In this document: piece after piece, positions 1 to 7,585 of the stretch
Layout: the number at the start of each line of letters is the position of its first letter
Numbering within the stretch: position 1 is the first letter of the stretch
Origin: Streptomyces globisporus
GTDB taxonomy: Bacteria; Actinomycetota; Actinomycetes; Streptomycetales; Streptomycetaceae
NCBI GenBank assembly: GCA_014649555.1
Contig: BMTG01000005.1
Span: forward strand, 1-64,000
Direction of reading: 5' to 3'
Length of the DNA stretch: 64,000 nucleotides
Program-made: the position numbers and the translations under genes
The notes under the pieces: model-generated
Seen by the model: only the letters and a program-made list of their open reading frames with translations
What the model was told of the DNA's origin: nothing
Databases searched by the model: none

Positions 1-186
1 TGTGTATTTCAAAAGGAACCGCGTCCCAGCATGATGCTGGAGACGGGGTATCAACATATTTGGCGTTGACTTTTGGCACGCTGTTGAGTTCTCAAGGAAC
101 GGACGCTTCCTTCGGTCCCGTATCACCGGGGCCCTCCGGGCGCTTCCCTTCGTTCTTCTTCTTTGTCTTGCTGTCTTGCGTTTCCG
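1..186 (-). ncRNA. rRNA operon leader (16S rRNA beyond the left edge)
   Basis: Read on the minus strand, this is the transcribed leader typical of Streptomyces rrn operons. The segment around 55-110 (minus reading GTTCCTTGAGAACTCAACAG and onward) is the conserved leader block I recall just upstream of 16S rRNA. A stretch that can pair with itself, with CCAGCAT and ATGCTGG arms, lies at 26-42. No 16S sequence is in the window. The call rests on recall of the leader plus the promoters behind it. Confidence 0.75.
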
Positions 187-420
187 ACTCTATCAGACTC
201 TTTCGTGTCCGATTCCCGGTCGAAGCAGGCCGTGCAGTTTTGCTTTCCAGGTTCTTCGCTTTCGCGTTTCCCTTTCCGGCGAGTCCGACTCTATCAGATC
301 CTTTCGGGCCTGATTCCCAGTCAGCGGGGCTTGTCTTCACGGCTGTTGGGCCGTTCCGACGCTCAAACTCTAGCGGATTCTCCCGGCGGCTCATAATCGG
401 GCCCTCGTCATGAATTCCGG
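187..420 (-). promoter_or_regulatory. Tandem rRNA promoters (three TAGAGT -10 boxes)
   Basis: On the minus strand the -10 hexamer TAGAGT occurs at 192-187, 293-288 and 372-367, about 100 and 80 bp apart. The first two are embedded in the same context, CTGATAGAGTCGGA, preceded by GGGAATC. The -35 regions are weak matches to consensus, as is usual for Streptomyces rrn promoters. The repeated block gives the operon several start sites. Confidence 0.7.
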
Positions 421-523
421 CATGCAGAAATCATCCCGAGTGGGAGATCGTGCTGAAGTTTGGTTGCCGCGTTCGCGGCGGGATGGCTGCCCCGGAACCG
501 TCGGCTCCGTGACAACTCGGAGA

Positions 524-552
524 ACTTTACGGATCCACCAGGGGAGTGTCAA
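524..552 (-). promoter_or_regulatory. Upstream-most rRNA promoter, TTGACA-17-TAAAGT
   Basis: The minus strand has TTGACA (552-547), 17 bp, then TAAAGT (529-524), near-consensus for the vegetative sigma factor HrdB. It faces the rRNA leader and begins 40 bp downstream of the marR-type gene, so it is most likely the first promoter of the rRNA operon. Confidence 0.7.
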
Positions 553-592
553 CCCTCCCCTGCGGTCCCGACCGTGACCTCCCGTGTGGACC

Positions 593-1150
593 TCAGTCCA
601 GGTCCGTGAGTCGCCCGCCGGCGTCCGGCTGGGCGTGCTCCACGCGGCGCAGGAGGCGGACCAGCAGCTCGCCGAGGACTCCCCGCTCGTCGCCGGACAG
701 ATCCTGGAGGAGGTCCTCCTCGAAGTCGCTCGCCATGCGCATCGCCTCGAGCCACTTCGTACGGCCCTCATCGGTCAGCTCGACGATGACGCGGACCCGG
801 TTGTTCTCGTCGCGGTCGCGGGTGACCAGGCCCTCGCCGGCCATCCGGTCGATGCGGTGGGTCATGGCGGCCGGGGTGAGTCCGAGGCGCTTCGCCAGTT
901 CGCCGGGGCCCAGGCGGTAGGGGGAGCCTGAAAGGACCAGGGTCTTGAGGACCTCCCACTCCGCGTTGCTGATGCCGAGCGCGGCGACCTGCCTCCCGTA
1001 CGCGACGTTCATTCGGCGGTTCAGGCGGCCCAGTGCGGAGACGACCTGCTCGACCTGGGGGTCGAGGTCGCGGAACTCGCGCTGGTAGGCGGCGATCTGT
1101 TCGTCGAGGCTCGGCTCGCTGGGGCCGGGCTCCTCGGTGCTCTCGGACAT
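593..1150 (-). CDS. MarR-family transcriptional regulator
   Basis: The protein has 185 aa. A winged helix-turn-helix spans about residues 45-145, with recognition-helix region LAKRLGLTPAAMTHRIDRM and the wing around RDRDENNRVRV, which is typical of MarR dimers. The N-terminal 40 residues are acidic and probably disordered. It is divergent from an MFS transporter across 114 bp, the classic layout for a repressor controlling its neighbour and itself. The ligand cannot be told from sequence. ATG at 1150 was chosen because the open frame has no better upstream start. Confidence 0.88.
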   Translation of the reverse strand: MSESTEEPGPSEPSLDEQIAAYQREFRDLDPQVEQVVSALGRLNRRMNVAYGRQVAALGISNAEWEVLKTLVLSGSPYRLGPGELAKRLGLTPAAMTHRIDRMAGEGLVTRDRDENNRVRVIVELTDEGRTKWLEAMRMASDFEEDLLQDLSGDERGVLGELLVRLLRRVEHAQPDAGGRLTDLD

Positions 1151-1216
1151 GGCGGGCAGTATGGCACGCCCTCACCACCCTTGAAGTCCTTCAGGCTGAA
1201 GTTTTCACCTTCTAAG

Positions 1217-1228
1217 TTTAGTGCTAAA
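1217..1228. promoter_or_regulatory. Candidate MarR operator in the divergent intergenic region
   Basis: TTTAGTGCTAAA has 5-bp inverted arms (TTTAG/CTAAA) and sits in a locally AT-rich patch between the divergent regulator and MFS genes. MarR proteins commonly bind such short palindromes overlapping both promoters. Inferred from position and symmetry only. Confidence 0.4.
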
Positions 1229-1264
1229 GTCTTCGAGTCTGATTCCTTCAAGATCTTGAGGTAG

Positions 1265-2617
1265 GTGAGTGTGACCAGGGAGATGGGCGCAGCGCTGCGG
1301 CGGATCCAGCTGGGCAGCGCGCTGAGCGCGTTCGGGCTCGGGTTCACCGTTCCGTATCTGTACGTCTACGTGGCGCAGGTGCGGGATCTGGGCGCCGGGA
1401 CGGCGGGGGTCGTCCTGGCGGCCTTCGCGATGGCAGCGCTGGCCGTTCTGCCGTTCACCGGGCGGGCCATCGACCGGCGGGGCCCGTTGCCCGTGCTGGT
1501 GGTGGCCTCCGTTCTGGCCTCTGTGGGCGCCGCCGCCCTGGGGTTCGCGAGCAGTGTTCCGGCCGCCGTGCTGGCCGCTGCGGTCCTGGGAGCGGGCACC
1601 GCCGTCATGCAGCCGGCCCTCGCCACGATGCTCGTGTGGTGTTCCAGCACCGCGACCCGTACGCGCGCCTTCGCCATGCAGTTCTTCCTGCAGAACCTGG
1701 GGCTCGGCCTCGGCGGGCTCGTCGGCGGGCAGCTCGTGGACGTGGACCGTCCGGCGAGCTTCACCATGCTCTTCCTGATCGAGGCCGCGATGTTCGTGGT
1801 GCTCGGTGTCGTCGTCACCACCGTGCGGATGCCCCGTACGGCTTCCCTCGGCGGGGCCAGGCCCTCGGACGGCGCTGCTGCCAAGGGCGGTGGGCTGCGG
1901 GCGCTGCTCTCGCACCGGGCCATGGTGCAGCTGTGTGTGCTGGGCTTCGTGCTGTTCTTCGCCTGCTACGGGCAGTTCGAGTCCGGGCTGGCCGCGTACG
2001 GCACGGAGGCCGCCGGGATCCAGCCCTCCACCCTCGGCTTCGCGCTGGCCGCCAACACCGCCGTGATCGTCGTCGCGCAGTTCGTCGTCCTGCGGCTCGT
2101 GGAGCGGCGGCGGCGCAGCCGGGTCATCGCCGCGGTCGGCCTGATCTGGGCGTTCGCCTGGATCGTGGCCGGGTACGCGGGGCTGGGCCACGGCAGCCAG
2201 ACCATGGCGACGGCCGCGTTCATCTCGACGTACGCGCTGTTCGGGCTGGGCGAGGCGATGCTGTCGCCGACCGTCGCCCCGCTGGTCGCCGATCTGGCGC
2301 CGGAGTCGATGGTCGGGCAGTACAACTCGGCGTTCGCGCTGTGCAAGCAGCTCGCGCTGGCGGTCGGTCCGGCCGTCGGCGGTCCGATGGGGGCGTCGCT
2401 GCACGGCCCGTACATCGTGACGTTCGTGCTGTTCTCGCTGGGCATCACCGTGCTCGCGCTGCGGCTGGGGCGCCGGCTCACCCCCGTACAGGATCAGCCG
2501 TCCCTGGCGGCCCTCCCCTCGCGGGTGGTGGCGGTGTCACTGCCCGAGGGTGCGGACGGCGCGACGCCCGTCAAGAACACCGCAGCCGCTCCCGCCCCGG
2601 CTCCCGCCGGTCACTGA
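1265..2617 (+). CDS. MFS transporter (drug efflux type)
   Basis: A 450-aa integral membrane protein with about 12 hydrophobic segments. The cytoplasmic loop after TM2 reads GRAIDRRGPLP, a version of the MFS motif A. The C-terminal 50 residues are hydrophilic and Ala/Pro rich. GTG at 1265 was taken as the start; ATG at 1283 is an alternative. It probably exports a small hydrophobic compound and is probably repressed by the divergent MarR protein. The substrate is unknown. Confidence 0.88.
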   Translation: MSVTREMGAALRRIQLGSALSAFGLGFTVPYLYVYVAQVRDLGAGTAGVVLAAFAMAALAVLPFTGRAIDRRGPLPVLVVASVLASVGAAALGFASSVPAAVLAAAVLGAGTAVMQPALATMLVWCSSTATRTRAFAMQFFLQNLGLGLGGLVGGQLVDVDRPASFTMLFLIEAAMFVVLGVVVTTVRMPRTASLGGARPSDGAAAKGGGLRALLSHRAMVQLCVLGFVLFFACYGQFESGLAAYGTEAAGIQPSTLGFALAANTAVIVVAQFVVLRLVERRRRSRVIAAVGLIWAFAWIVAGYAGLGHGSQTMATAAFISTYALFGLGEAMLSPTVAPLVADLAPESMVGQYNSAFALCKQLALAVGPAVGGPMGASLHGPYIVTFVLFSLGITVLALRLGRRLTPVQDQPSLAALPSRVVAVSLPEGADGATPVKNTAAAPAPAPAGH

Positions 2618-2638
2618 CCGGACCTGACGGAGAACGTT

Positions 2639-2671
2639 CGCCCTGCCGCCCTGCTTCACTGCGGCAGGGCG
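2639..2671. terminator. Bidirectional terminator hairpin
   Basis: An 11-bp perfect stem (CGCCCTGCCGC / GCGGCAGGGCG) with an 11-nt loop lies between the convergent MFS and SpoIIE-phosphatase genes and overlaps the phosphatase stop codon. No long T tract, as is common in Streptomyces. Confidence 0.65.
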
Positions 2672-4320
2672 AACTCGCACCAGACCGCCTTGCCGCCGCC
2701 GGGTGTGCGCCGGCTGCCCCACGAGGTGGCGATCGAGGCGATGATCGAGATGCCGCGTCCCGCCTCGTCGGCCGGTTCGGCCTGGCGGCGGCGCGGCAGA
2801 TGGTCGTCGCCGTCGGTGACCTCGATGATCAGCCGGCGGTCCGTACGGCGCAGTCCCAGGCGCATCGGCGGGGTGCCGTGCTGGAGGGAGTTAGCGACGA
2901 GCTCGCTGGTGGCGAGGACACCGAGGTCGCGGAGCTCGACGGGGAAGCGCCAGGAGCTCAGGACGCCGGTGGCGAAGGCGCGGGCTCGCGGGGCGGCCTC
3001 GATGCCGCCGAGGAGATCGAGCGCGGCGTTGTGGAACAGCTCCGCGTTCGTCCCCGTACGGGCGGGGTGCTGGACGACCAGGACCGCCACGTCGTCGTCG
3101 TGCTCGGCGGTCACGCCGAGGGAGCGGATCAGCCGGTCGCAGACCACCTGGGGTGATCCCTTGGCGCCGGAGAGGGCCCGGGCCAGGGAGGCGACGCCCT
3201 CGTCGATGTCCTCGCTGCGCCGTTCGACCAGGCCGTCCGTGTAGAGGACCGCGGTGGAGCCGGGCGGCAGCGCGATGGTGCCCGAGGTGTGGACCCAGCC
3301 ACCGGTACCGAGCGGGGGCCCTGTGGGGTCGGCGGCGCGGTGGACGGTGCCGTCATCGTCGCGGACGAGGATCGGGAGGTGTCCGGCGGAGGCGTAGACG
3401 AGCTGTCCCTCGTTCGGATCGTGGACGGCGTATACGCAGGTCGCGATCTGGCTGGCGTCGATCTCGGCGGCGAGGACGTCCAGCAGCTGGATCACCTCGT
3501 GCGGCGGGAGGTCGAGGCGGGCGTAGGCGCGGACGGCGGTGCGGAGCTGGCCCATCACGGCGGCGGCCCGGACCCCGCGGCCCATCACATCGCCGATGAC
3601 GAGGGCGGTGCGGCCCGCGCCGAGGGTGATGACGTCGTACCAGTCGCCGCCGACCGCGGCGTCGGTGCCGCCGGGCTGGTAGGTGGCGGCGATGCGGAGG
3701 TCGTCGGGCTGTTCCAGCTCCTGCGGGAGCAGGGAACGCTGGAGGGTGACGGCCGTTTCGCGGTGGCGGCGCTCGCTGGTGCGCAGGCGTTCGGCGGCTT
3801 CGGCGTGGTCGGTGACGTCGGCGGCGTAGACGAGGACGCCGTCCTCTCCGGCGATCGGGGTGCAGGTCACCGTGTACGAGCCGCCCTCGGTGGTTCTGCG
3901 GGACTTGACCGTACGGGGAGTGCCGCTGCGCAGGACCTGGTCGAGCAGGGGGAGGACGCTGAGCCGGTCGAGCTCGGGCATGGCCTCGGCGGCGGGGACG
4001 CCGGGCGGGCGGGGGCCGAACGCGGCCTCGTAGGCGTCGTTGACGTACGCGACGCGGTGGTCCGGGCCGTGCAGCAGGGCGACGGGGGCGGGCAGCCGGC
4101 CGAGGATCTCGCGGGCGGAGAGGTCGTCGAGGGCGGGCCCGGGGAGGCCCTCCGCCACCGCGGTGCCGGAAGGCGCCGGGGCGTCGTCGTCCGGCGGGGC
4201 GGGCGTGCCCTCGGTCCGGGCGTACTCGGCTCGGGCGGCCGGCACGGAACTGCGGTCGTCCCGCGCGGCGGCTCGGCGCTGCGTTCCGGGAAGGCGGGCG
4301 CTCCAACGCGTGAAGTTCAC
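2656..4320 (-). CDS. PAS / SpoIIE-type PP2C phosphatase / HATPase protein
   Basis: About 554 aa from GTG at 4320 (protein starts VNFTRWSARLPG, a start I recall for this family); the open frame reaches 4470 but the extra 50 residues are low complexity. Domain order: PAS-like sensor (about residues 72-175, AYVNDAYEAAFG), SpoIIE phosphatase (about 195-395, metal-site motifs GGDWYDV and IGDVMGRG), and a C-terminal histidine-kinase-like ATPase (about 415-554, N-box around ATSELVANSLQHG). Such proteins act on anti-sigma-antagonist switches; the ATPase domain resembles RsbW/SpoIIAB kinases. The cognate antagonist is not in the window. Confidence 0.9.
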   Translation of the reverse strand: MNFTRWSARLPGTQRRAAARDDRSSVPAARAEYARTEGTPAPPDDDAPAPSGTAVAEGLPGPALDDLSAREILGRLPAPVALLHGPDHRVAYVNDAYEAAFGPRPPGVPAAEAMPELDRLSVLPLLDQVLRSGTPRTVKSRRTTEGGSYTVTCTPIAGEDGVLVYAADVTDHAEAAERLRTSERRHRETAVTLQRSLLPQELEQPDDLRIAATYQPGGTDAAVGGDWYDVITLGAGRTALVIGDVMGRGVRAAAVMGQLRTAVRAYARLDLPPHEVIQLLDVLAAEIDASQIATCVYAVHDPNEGQLVYASAGHLPILVRDDDGTVHRAADPTGPPLGTGGWVHTSGTIALPPGSTAVLYTDGLVERRSEDIDEGVASLARALSGAKGSPQVVCDRLIRSLGVTAEHDDDVAVLVVQHPARTGTNAELFHNAALDLLGGIEAAPRARAFATGVLSSWRFPVELRDLGVLATSELVANSLQHGTPPMRLGLRRTDRRLIIEVTDGDDHLPRRRQAEPADEAGRGISIIASIATSWGSRRTPGGGKAVWCEFALPQ

Positions 4321-4632
4321 GGTATTTCTGGCCTCGTGTGTCGGTCTGGTCCGCTCGGGCGGGCTGCTTCTTCTGCCGTTTCCTCGGCCGTGTTCGGGGC
4401 TCCGGGGGCCGTACCCCCGGGAAGGCGCAGCCGGGCCTCGTCGTGCTGGTGGTGCATCGCTGCTGGTCACTGATGGTCACTGCCGACCGGGTCACTCTGT
4501 GCAGGTGTGGGCCCACCTATGGTCACACGTCCAGTGTGACCGACCGTACTGACAGTTGCCGCCGGGCCGCCTGGTGAACGGCCGTCAGCCGGCTCTCCGG
4601 CCCCACCGTCAGCTGTCGGTCCGGCCGGCCGG
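4321..4632. other. Intergenic region with repeated GGTCAC half-sites
   Basis: No gene seen. It is the upstream region of the SpoIIE-type phosphatase. GGTCAC occurs at 4465, 4475, 4490 and 4521, and the last is half of the perfect inverted repeat GGTCACAC-gtcca-GTGTGACC (4521-4541). A second short dyad, AGGTGTGGGCCCACCT, lies at 4503-4518. These look like regulator sites; the regulator is unknown. Confidence 0.5.
4521..4541. promoter_or_regulatory. Perfect inverted repeat, candidate operator
   Basis: GGTCACAC and GTGTGACC flank a 5-nt spacer. It lies about 200 bp upstream of the phosphatase start (4320) and about 90 bp downstream of the ndh stop (4633). TetR or GntR-type dimers bind sites of this geometry, but no binding protein can be assigned. 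Confidence 0.4.
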
Positions 4633-6105
4633 TCAGCCGTCGGTCCGGCCGTCCTTCGGCGCTTCTCCGGCGCCCCTCGGCGGTTCTCCGGGGCCTTTCG
4701 GGCGGCTGGGGCCGGGCAAGCCCGGGGTGCCGGAACCGCCGCCACCCGCCGCGAGTTCGAATTCGGCGCGGGGGTGCTCCAGCGAGCCGAGGGAGACGAT
4801 CTCGCGTTTGAAGAGTCCGGACAGGGTCCATTCGGCAAGGACGCGTGCCTTCCGGTTGAACGTCGGTACCCGGCTGAGGTGGTACGTACGGTGCATCAGC
4901 CAGGCGGGGTAGCCCTTGAGCTTGCGGCCGTAGACGTGGGCGACGCCCTTGTGCAGGCCGAGGGAGGCGACCGAACCGGCGTACGCGTGGCGGTACTCGG
5001 TGAGCGGCTTGCCGTCGACGGAGGCGAGGACGTTGTCGGCGAGGACCTTCGCCTGGCGCACGGCGTGCTGGGCGTTGGGGGCGGTCTCGCGGCCGGGTTC
5101 GGCGGCGGTCAGGTCGGGTACGGCCGCGGCGTCGCCCGCGGCCCACGCGTGCGGCATGTCCTCGACGCCGAGGGTGGTGGTGCAGCGGAGCCGGCCGCGT
5201 TCGGTGAGGGGCAGGTCGGTGGCGGCGAGCAGGGGGGCCGGTTTGACACCCGCGGTCCAGACGAGGGTGCGGGTGGGGAAGCGGGAGCCGTCGCTGAGGA
5301 CGGCGACGCGGTCCTCACAGGTGTCGAGGCGGGTCTCCAGGCGGACGTCGATGTTCCGGCTCCGCAGCTCGCCGATGGCGTAGGTGCCCATGGCCTCGCC
5401 GACCTCGGGGAGGATGCGCCCGGAGGCCTCGACGAGGATCCATTTCAGGTCGGCCGGCTTGATGTTGTGGTAGTACCGCGCCGTGTAGCGGGCCATGTCC
5501 TCCAGTTCGGCCAGCGCCTCGACGCCCGCGTAGCCGCCGCCGACGAAGACGAAGGTGAGAGCGGCGTCGCGGATCGCGGGATCGCGGGTGGCGGAGGCGA
5601 TGTCCATCTGTTCGATGACGTGGTTGCGCAGCCCGATGGCTTCCTCGACGGTCTTGAACCCGATGCCGAAGTCGGCGAGACCGGGGATCGGCAGGGTGCG
5701 CGACACGGACCCGGGGGCGATGACGATCTCGTCGTACCCGATCTCCAGGGCCCCGGTGCCGTCCTCACCGGTGGCGAGGGTGGTGACGGTCGCGGTCCGC
5801 TTGGCGTGGTCGACACGCTGGGCCTCACCGATGACGATCGTGCAGTCCTTGAGGACCCGGCGCAGCGGCACGACGACATGGCGGGGCGAGATCGAGCCGG
5901 CGGCCGCTTCGGGGAGGAAGGGCTGGTACGTCATGTAGGGCTCGGGCGTGACGACCACGATCTCGGCGTCGCCGCTCCTCAGTCTCTGCTTCAACTTCCG
6001 CTGGAGACGCAGCGCTGTGTACATCCCGACGTAGCCACCGCCGACGACGAGAATGCGTACACCTGGCCGGGTGCCGGGGGTCGTCCCCCGGGAATCTGGA
6101 GCCAT
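4633..6105 (-). CDS. ndh: Type II NADH dehydrogenase (NAD(P)/FAD oxidoreductase)
   Basis: About 490 aa from ATG at 6105, which has a GGGG ribosome site just upstream; the frame opens at 6144. The FAD dinucleotide fold ILVVGGGYVGMYTA lies near the N-terminus and the NADH fold FVFVGGGYAGVEA near residue 190. GDAAAVPDL and the following Pro-rich block match the C-terminal FAD contact region of NDH-2. The last 35 residues are a Gly/Pro tail, unusual but probably disordered. It oxidises NADH and reduces quinone at the inner membrane face without proton pumping. In S. coelicolor the ndh homologue next to atrA is SCO4119 by memory. Confidence 0.9.
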   Translation of the reverse strand: MAPDSRGTTPGTRPGVRILVVGGGYVGMYTALRLQRKLKQRLRSGDAEIVVVTPEPYMTYQPFLPEAAAGSISPRHVVVPLRRVLKDCTIVIGEAQRVDHAKRTATVTTLATGEDGTGALEIGYDEIVIAPGSVSRTLPIPGLADFGIGFKTVEEAIGLRNHVIEQMDIASATRDPAIRDAALTFVFVGGGYAGVEALAELEDMARYTARYYHNIKPADLKWILVEASGRILPEVGEAMGTYAIGELRSRNIDVRLETRLDTCEDRVAVLSDGSRFPTRTLVWTAGVKPAPLLAATDLPLTERGRLRCTTTLGVEDMPHAWAAGDAAAVPDLTAAEPGRETAPNAQHAVRQAKVLADNVLASVDGKPLTEYRHAYAGSVASLGLHKGVAHVYGRKLKGYPAWLMHRTYHLSRVPTFNRKARVLAEWTLSGLFKREIVSLGSLEHPRAEFELAAGGGGSGTPGLPGPSRPKGPGEPPRGAGEAPKDGRTDG

Positions 6106-6448
6106 CACCACCCCATGACGCAACGGAGTCAGTGGTTTGTCCACAGGCCCGGCAAATTGTGTGACCGGAGGACCGGCGGCGGCGCTCGGAGCCCGTCGCC
6201 GGTGGAAAGCGACAGCCGTGCAGGTCAGGCGCTACGCACGGGGTGAGTGGAGGGGCGATGTCCCGGCGCGGATCGGATCCCGGTCCGATCGGGGGGCGTG
6301 CCATGCGGAACAACCCCCTTCTGAATTGACGCGGGCTCAACTATGTTCGTTACCCGTCGGGGTGTCGGGTGCGGATTTCGTATGGCTCCGCTCCCCGGCT
6401 GAAACGGCGGGAAGTCTCCGGGGGGAGACGTCATAACCGGGGGAAGTT
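6106..6448. other. Divergent intergenic region between ndh and atrA
   Basis: 343 bp with no supported gene. It must contain both promoters. The GGGGGAAGTT ribosome site of atrA lies at its right end. TTGACG occurs at 6328 (plus) but no well-spaced -10 follows, so no promoter is claimed. Confidence 0.4.
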
Positions 6449-7366
6449 ATGCATATTCAGGATACTCATGGCCAGGCTGCGCTCTCGCGCCCTTCCGAGG
6501 ACAAAGGACGCCTCGGCTCCGTGGGCGCGCTGGGCGTCATGAGCTCGGCAGATGCCGTTCGTTCCGCGGCCGCGGTGAGTGCGGCGGCGCTGGGTTCGGC
6601 CGCTGCCGGGCCGGGCCCGAGCGGCGCGACGACAACGGGAACGGCGACGACGGGAGCCGCGGGCGCGCCGCGCTCGGCTCCGCTGCGGGTCGACGCACAG
6701 CGCAATCTGGAGCATGTGCTGCGGGCGGCCCGCGAGGTGTTCGGGGAGCTGGGTTACGGCGCCCCGATGGAGGATGTGGCCCGTCGCGCACGCGTCGGCG
6801 TGGGCACCGTCTACCGGCGGTTCCCGAGCAAGGACGTGCTGGTGCGCCGGATAGCCGAGGAGGAGACCGCCCGGCTGACCGAGCAGGCGCGTACGGCGCT
6901 GGGGCAGGAGGAGAAGCCCTGGTCGGCGCTGTCGCGCTTCCTGCGTACCTCGGTGGCGTCGGGCGCGGGCAGGCTGCTGCCGCCGCAGGTGCTGCGGGTC
7001 GGGGTCGACGGTGAGGAGCAGCCGGGTGCGCCGGCGGCCTCGGTGGACGAGACCCGGGTTCCGCAGCAGCGGCAGGGCGTGAGCCAGGACGACTTCCGTG
7101 CCGCCGGCCGGCACTCGGGCGGAGGCGGCGACGGGCTGGACGGCCTCGGCGAGGAGACCGGCGCGGTCGAGCTGCTGGAGGTCGTGGGGCGGCTGGTGGA
7201 CCGGGCGCGGGAGTCCGGCGAGCTGCGCCGGGATGTGACGGTGGCCGACGTGCTGCTGGTCATCGCCACGGCGGCTCCTTCGCTGCCGGACGCCGCCCAG
7301 CAGGCCGCGGCTTCGGCCCGGCTGCTGGACATCCTGCTGGAGGGTCTGCGGTCGCGGCCGGCGTGA
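6449..7366 (+). CDS. atrA: TetR-family regulator, AtrA orthologue
   Basis: A 305-aa protein. A long Ala/Gly/Thr-rich N-terminal extension (about 80 residues) precedes a TetR helix-turn-helix: FGELGYGAPMEDVARRARV, then GVGTVYRRFPSKDVLVRRI (about residues 97-135). The C-terminal ligand domain is all-helical with an extra Gly-rich loop. Divergent linkage with a type II NADH dehydrogenase is the arrangement of S. coelicolor atrA (SCO4118), the activator of actII-ORF4 and other antibiotic and GlcNAc genes. The name rests on that synteny and the family, not on an alignment. ATG at 6449 follows GGGGGAAG; in-frame ATGs at 6470 and 6539 are possible alternatives. Confidence 0.75.
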   Translation: MHIQDTHGQAALSRPSEDKGRLGSVGALGVMSSADAVRSAAAVSAAALGSAAAGPGPSGATTTGTATTGAAGAPRSAPLRVDAQRNLEHVLRAAREVFGELGYGAPMEDVARRARVGVGTVYRRFPSKDVLVRRIAEEETARLTEQARTALGQEEKPWSALSRFLRTSVASGAGRLLPPQVLRVGVDGEEQPGAPAASVDETRVPQQRQGVSQDDFRAAGRHSGGGGDGLDGLGEETGAVELLEVVGRLVDRARESGELRRDVTVADVLLVIATAAPSLPDAAQQAAASARLLDILLEGLRSRPA

Positions 7367-7585
7367 CGGCCGAGGCCGGCGGGCCCGCTCGTCCCGGGCC
7401 GCGCTCGTCCGTATCGCTCGGTCGAATCAACGGGGAGTGATTCCCCGAAAGAGGGCGCTCTAGTACTCACATTCGGGAAAACGCCCCGGATGAGTGGTTG
7501 GCGGGCATGAGGGGCCAACACGATTGAGCCATGTGGCAGTCTTGGCCGGTATTCGGGTCCGAGGGTGTATACGGGGGCTTCCGCG

